This document shows positions 6,313 through 6,645 of a stretch of 6,645 nucleotides of DNA, in pieces. Position numbers and translations under genes: made by a program. Source of the stretch: JBAYNS01 sp041678625 (GTDB lineage: Bacteria > Patescibacteriota > Gracilibacteria > Peribacterales > Peribacteraceae). Positions within the stretch are counted from its first letter, which is position 1. Each line of letters starts with the position of its first letter. The DNA lies in assembly GCA_041678625.1 (NCBI GenBank), contig JBAYNS010000067.1, positions 1 through 6,645 of the forward strand, given 5' to 3'. The notes under the pieces were generated by a model that worked only from the letters and a program-made list of their open reading frames with translations, made no database searches and was not told the origin of the DNA.

Positions 6313-6645
6313 TCATGCAATCTTTGTTTGCTTCGGTTGCCTTGGTTGCCTGTCATCAATATTCAAACGCAGTTGTTGCATAGTACAAAGGGTAACTCCT
6401 AGGTTCTGCATTTGTGCGATGGTTTCACCGAGTCTCTCGTTTGCACGTAGAAGATGATGGAGGTAGCTCTTTAAATGCGTGCGACTCATCGGGGAAGGGG
6501 AGTCCGGATCGATTGGTGTGTGGTCGTTCTTAAATTCGCTCTTCGTGATTTTCAGTTGTGTGCCGTCAGTGAGGATGATGGAGCCATGACGTGCGATGCG
6601 CATTGGGAGGACACAATCGAACATGTCGATGCCTTTGGCGACACA
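6313..6645 (-). CDS. tgt: tRNA-guanine transglycosylase, C-terminal part, zinc ligands lost (5'-partial)
   Basis: Tgt swaps guanine-34 of GUN-anticodon tRNAs for a 7-deazaguanine base in queuosine synthesis. The last 110 residues are visible; the frame is open to the window edge, so the internal ATG at 6622-6624 is not the start. KGIDMFDCVLP (4-14) contains the family nucleophile Asp (visible residue 10; E. coli D264, Z. mobilis D280). Arg16 and Arg19 match the anticodon-contacting arginines, although PTRNARNG has become PMRIARHG. Then TDG, KxDxxPIDPD, YLHHLLRANE and LG...NL align with Tgt with only one inserted residue. The structural zinc site, normally CxCxxC plus a His 26 residues later, reads S49, S51, S54 and Q80: all four ligands are gone. 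After LR (92-93) the protein ends in a short RQPRQPKQTKIA tail, lacking about 25 residues of the normal C-terminal helices. Family identity is strong; whether the enzyme is active is open. A DNA-modifying DpdA-type paralogue is less likely given the well-kept active-site block. Confidence 0.88.
   Translation of the reverse strand, partial: CVAKGIDMFDCVLPMRIARHGSIILTDGTQLKITKSEFKNDHTPIDPDSPSPMSRTHLKSYLHHLLRANERLGETIAQMQNLGVTLCTMQQLRLNIDDRQPRQPKQTKIA
6325..6351 (-). repeat. three 9-bp tandem repeats at the tgt 3' end
   Basis: On the coding (minus) strand AGGCAACCA, AGGCAACCG and AAGCAAACA follow each other in frame and encode RQP, RQP, KQT. They make up most of the short non-family tail of Tgt and look like a local slippage expansion. 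Confidence 0.6.

Noticed and set aside
5796..6351. Shared 12-mer AGGCAACCAAGG in the rplU tail (5796-5807, plus) and the tgt tail (6340-6351, minus), as inverted copies flanking the four-helix-bundle gene
   Set aside because: It would be attractive as a mark of insertion, but both copies lie in low-complexity Lys/Gln-coding tails where such matches arise easily, and neither is at a gene boundary or paired with a target duplication.
1..6645. CRISPR arrays, tRNA or rRNA genes, insertion sequences, toxin-antitoxin pairs
   Set aside because: No regularly spaced repeats, cloverleaf-like sequence, transposase motifs or small paired genes were found; the window is almost entirely accounted for by the listed genes.

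Overview
The window looks like a piece of a bacterial chromosome of roughly balanced base composition, read with the standard code: TGA terminates the adaptor, SDR and tgt genes, so recoded UGA=Gly lineages are unlikely. The set of genes (HAE-type RND pump with adaptor, a divergent L21 with AGFQ where most bacteria have GGKQ plus a Lys-rich tail, a stand-alone four-helix-bundle protein, almost no Shine-Dalgarno sites) recalls Patescibacteria/CPR genomes, perhaps the Peregrinibacteria/Peribacteria side. That placement is inference from impression, not from a search.

Layout. (1) Bases 2-817, plus strand: 3' part of an RND periplasmic adaptor gene (271 codons visible; the 5' end lies outside). 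It overlaps by ATGA with (2) 814-4113, plus: a complete 1099-residue RND efflux permease. Together they form an export operon. No TolC-like gene is visible. (3) 4136-4573, minus, convergent with the pump: a MarR-family repressor, with an 18-bp perfect inverted repeat lying across its own start. (4) 4631-5311, minus: a short-chain dehydrogenase/reductase, 57 bp upstream of marR on the same strand and so possibly co-transcribed with it. (5) A 123-bp divergent promoter region (5312-5434). (6) 5435-5839, plus: rplU (ribosomal protein L21), not followed by rpmA. (7) 5836-6192 or 6231, minus: a four-helix-bundle (S23/IVP-like) protein whose stop codon overlaps that of rplU. (8) 6313-6645, minus: the 3' part of tgt, tRNA-guanine transglycosylase.

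How they fit together. The adaptor, permease and MarR regulator plausibly make one drug/toxic-compound efflux locus, with the SDR as an associated redox enzyme of unknown substrate. rplU and tgt are translation genes and unrelated in direction and promoter. The four-helix-bundle gene between them is AT-richer and may be an insertion.

Most notable observation. The partial Tgt keeps the catalytic Asp and the two anticodon-binding Arg residues, but all four residues of the otherwise near-universal structural zinc site are replaced (Cys, Cys, Cys, His become Ser, Ser, Ser, Gln), and its C-terminus is cut short. This reads as a zinc-free Tgt. Also of interest are the general absence of Shine-Dalgarno sequences, a two-Cys insertion in the pump, and the MarR palindrome.
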